Source of the DNA: Prevotellaceae bacterium UBA711
GTDB lineage: Bacteria; Bacteroidota; Bacteroidia; Bacteroidales; Bacteroidaceae
NCBI GenBank assembly: GCA_002297545.1
Contig: DBLZ01000035.1
Coordinates: 18,627-82,626, forward strand
DNA: 64,000 nt
Direction: 5' to 3'
The notes under the pieces were generated by a model. That model worked only from the letters and a program-made list of their open reading frames with translations, was not told the origin of the DNA and searched no databases. This document shows positions 63,902 to 64,000 of the stretch, piece after piece; the first letter of the stretch is position 1, and each line of letters begins with the position of its first letter. The translations under genes were made by a program, and so were the position numbers.

Positions 63902-64000
63902 CTATGCCGGCATGCCGTTGTGGCGGCCCTCCTCTCCACGTTGGAAACGGTGCTTGTGTCGGCGGTGACGGGCATCTGTTGGGTCAGCGGATTTTCCCGG
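63902..64000 (-). CDS. Possible C-terminal end of a gene entering from the right
   Basis: The minus strand is open from the window edge to a TAG at 63904-63902 (32 codons), ending in a basic tail (HRRHKHRFQRGEEG). It stops just before array 3. Too short to assign; another minus frame is also open here, so this is only a candidate. Confidence 0.3.
   Translation of the reverse strand, partial: PGKSADPTDARHRRHKHRFQRGEEGRHNGMPA

Overview
The window reads as a chromosomal segment of a Bacteroidales bacterium, probably a GC-rich gut or oral member such as a Prevotellaceae relative. The evidence is the gene families (DUF2764-type V-ATPase operon, DUF5683, DUF3822, DUF4922, anaerobic Ser-type sulfatase, OMP_b-brl TonB-receptor-like protein, DUF4369-like lipoprotein), many Bacteroidota-type promoters (-33 TTG, about 20 bp, -7 TAnnTTTG), and the absence of Shine-Dalgarno sequences. 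The species is not identified. No rRNA, tRNA, CRISPR array or prophage was seen.

Layout. 1-6.2 kb: surface-glycan genes (three glycosyltransferases, an IspD-family cytidylyltransferase, a Wzx-like flippase), interrupted by an 85-bp tandem repeat and an IS200-like (RAYT) transposase gene flanked by REP-like hairpins. 6.5-14.2 kb: a seven-gene V-type ATPase operon (E, DUF2764, A, B, D, I, K) whose K subunit keeps the Na+-ligand pattern. 14.5-16.6 kb: metG. 16.7-20.7 kb: minus-strand envelope operon (OmpA/TPR lipoprotein, redox-dead thioredoxin-like lipoprotein, FtsX-type permease). 21-27 kb: secreted hydrolases (M28 peptidase, tandem SGNH esterase, Ser-type sulfatase) and a DUF2059 protein. 27-31.4 kb: trxB, rsgA and frr, a lipoprotein, an AraC regulator. 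31.9-35.4 kb: lpxB, DUF389 protein, surE. 35.5-42.6 kb: parA-parB-DUF5683-mltD-rel and a transglutaminase-like protein. 42.7-47.3 kb: merR/alaS divergon and a HAD-MenI fusion. 47.9-51.5 kb: RecD-like helicase, an unrecognised membrane-anchored protein, DUF3822, rsmD. 51.6-57.5 kb: GH2 enzyme and a TonB-receptor-like barrel. 57.7-64 kb: aroB, a 1264-residue GT2-HIT/GalT-SpoIID fusion, a divergent ATP-grasp protein, and the edge of a possible next gene.

Most unusual items: (1) a dispersed intergenic element made of four AACCGGTT palindromes spaced at exactly 22 bp, present at three places; (2) the three-domain GT2/HIT-transferase/SpoIID protein with no signal peptide, divergent from an ATP-grasp enzyme; (3) a RAYT gene with matching double-hairpin repeats, including a decayed copy 55 kb away; (4) four genes whose -7 box ends 4-7 bp before the ATG, predicting leaderless mRNAs; (5) a perfect 16-bp-arm operator-like dyad covering both merR and alaS promoters. 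All functional statements come from motif and family recognition by eye; no database search was run.
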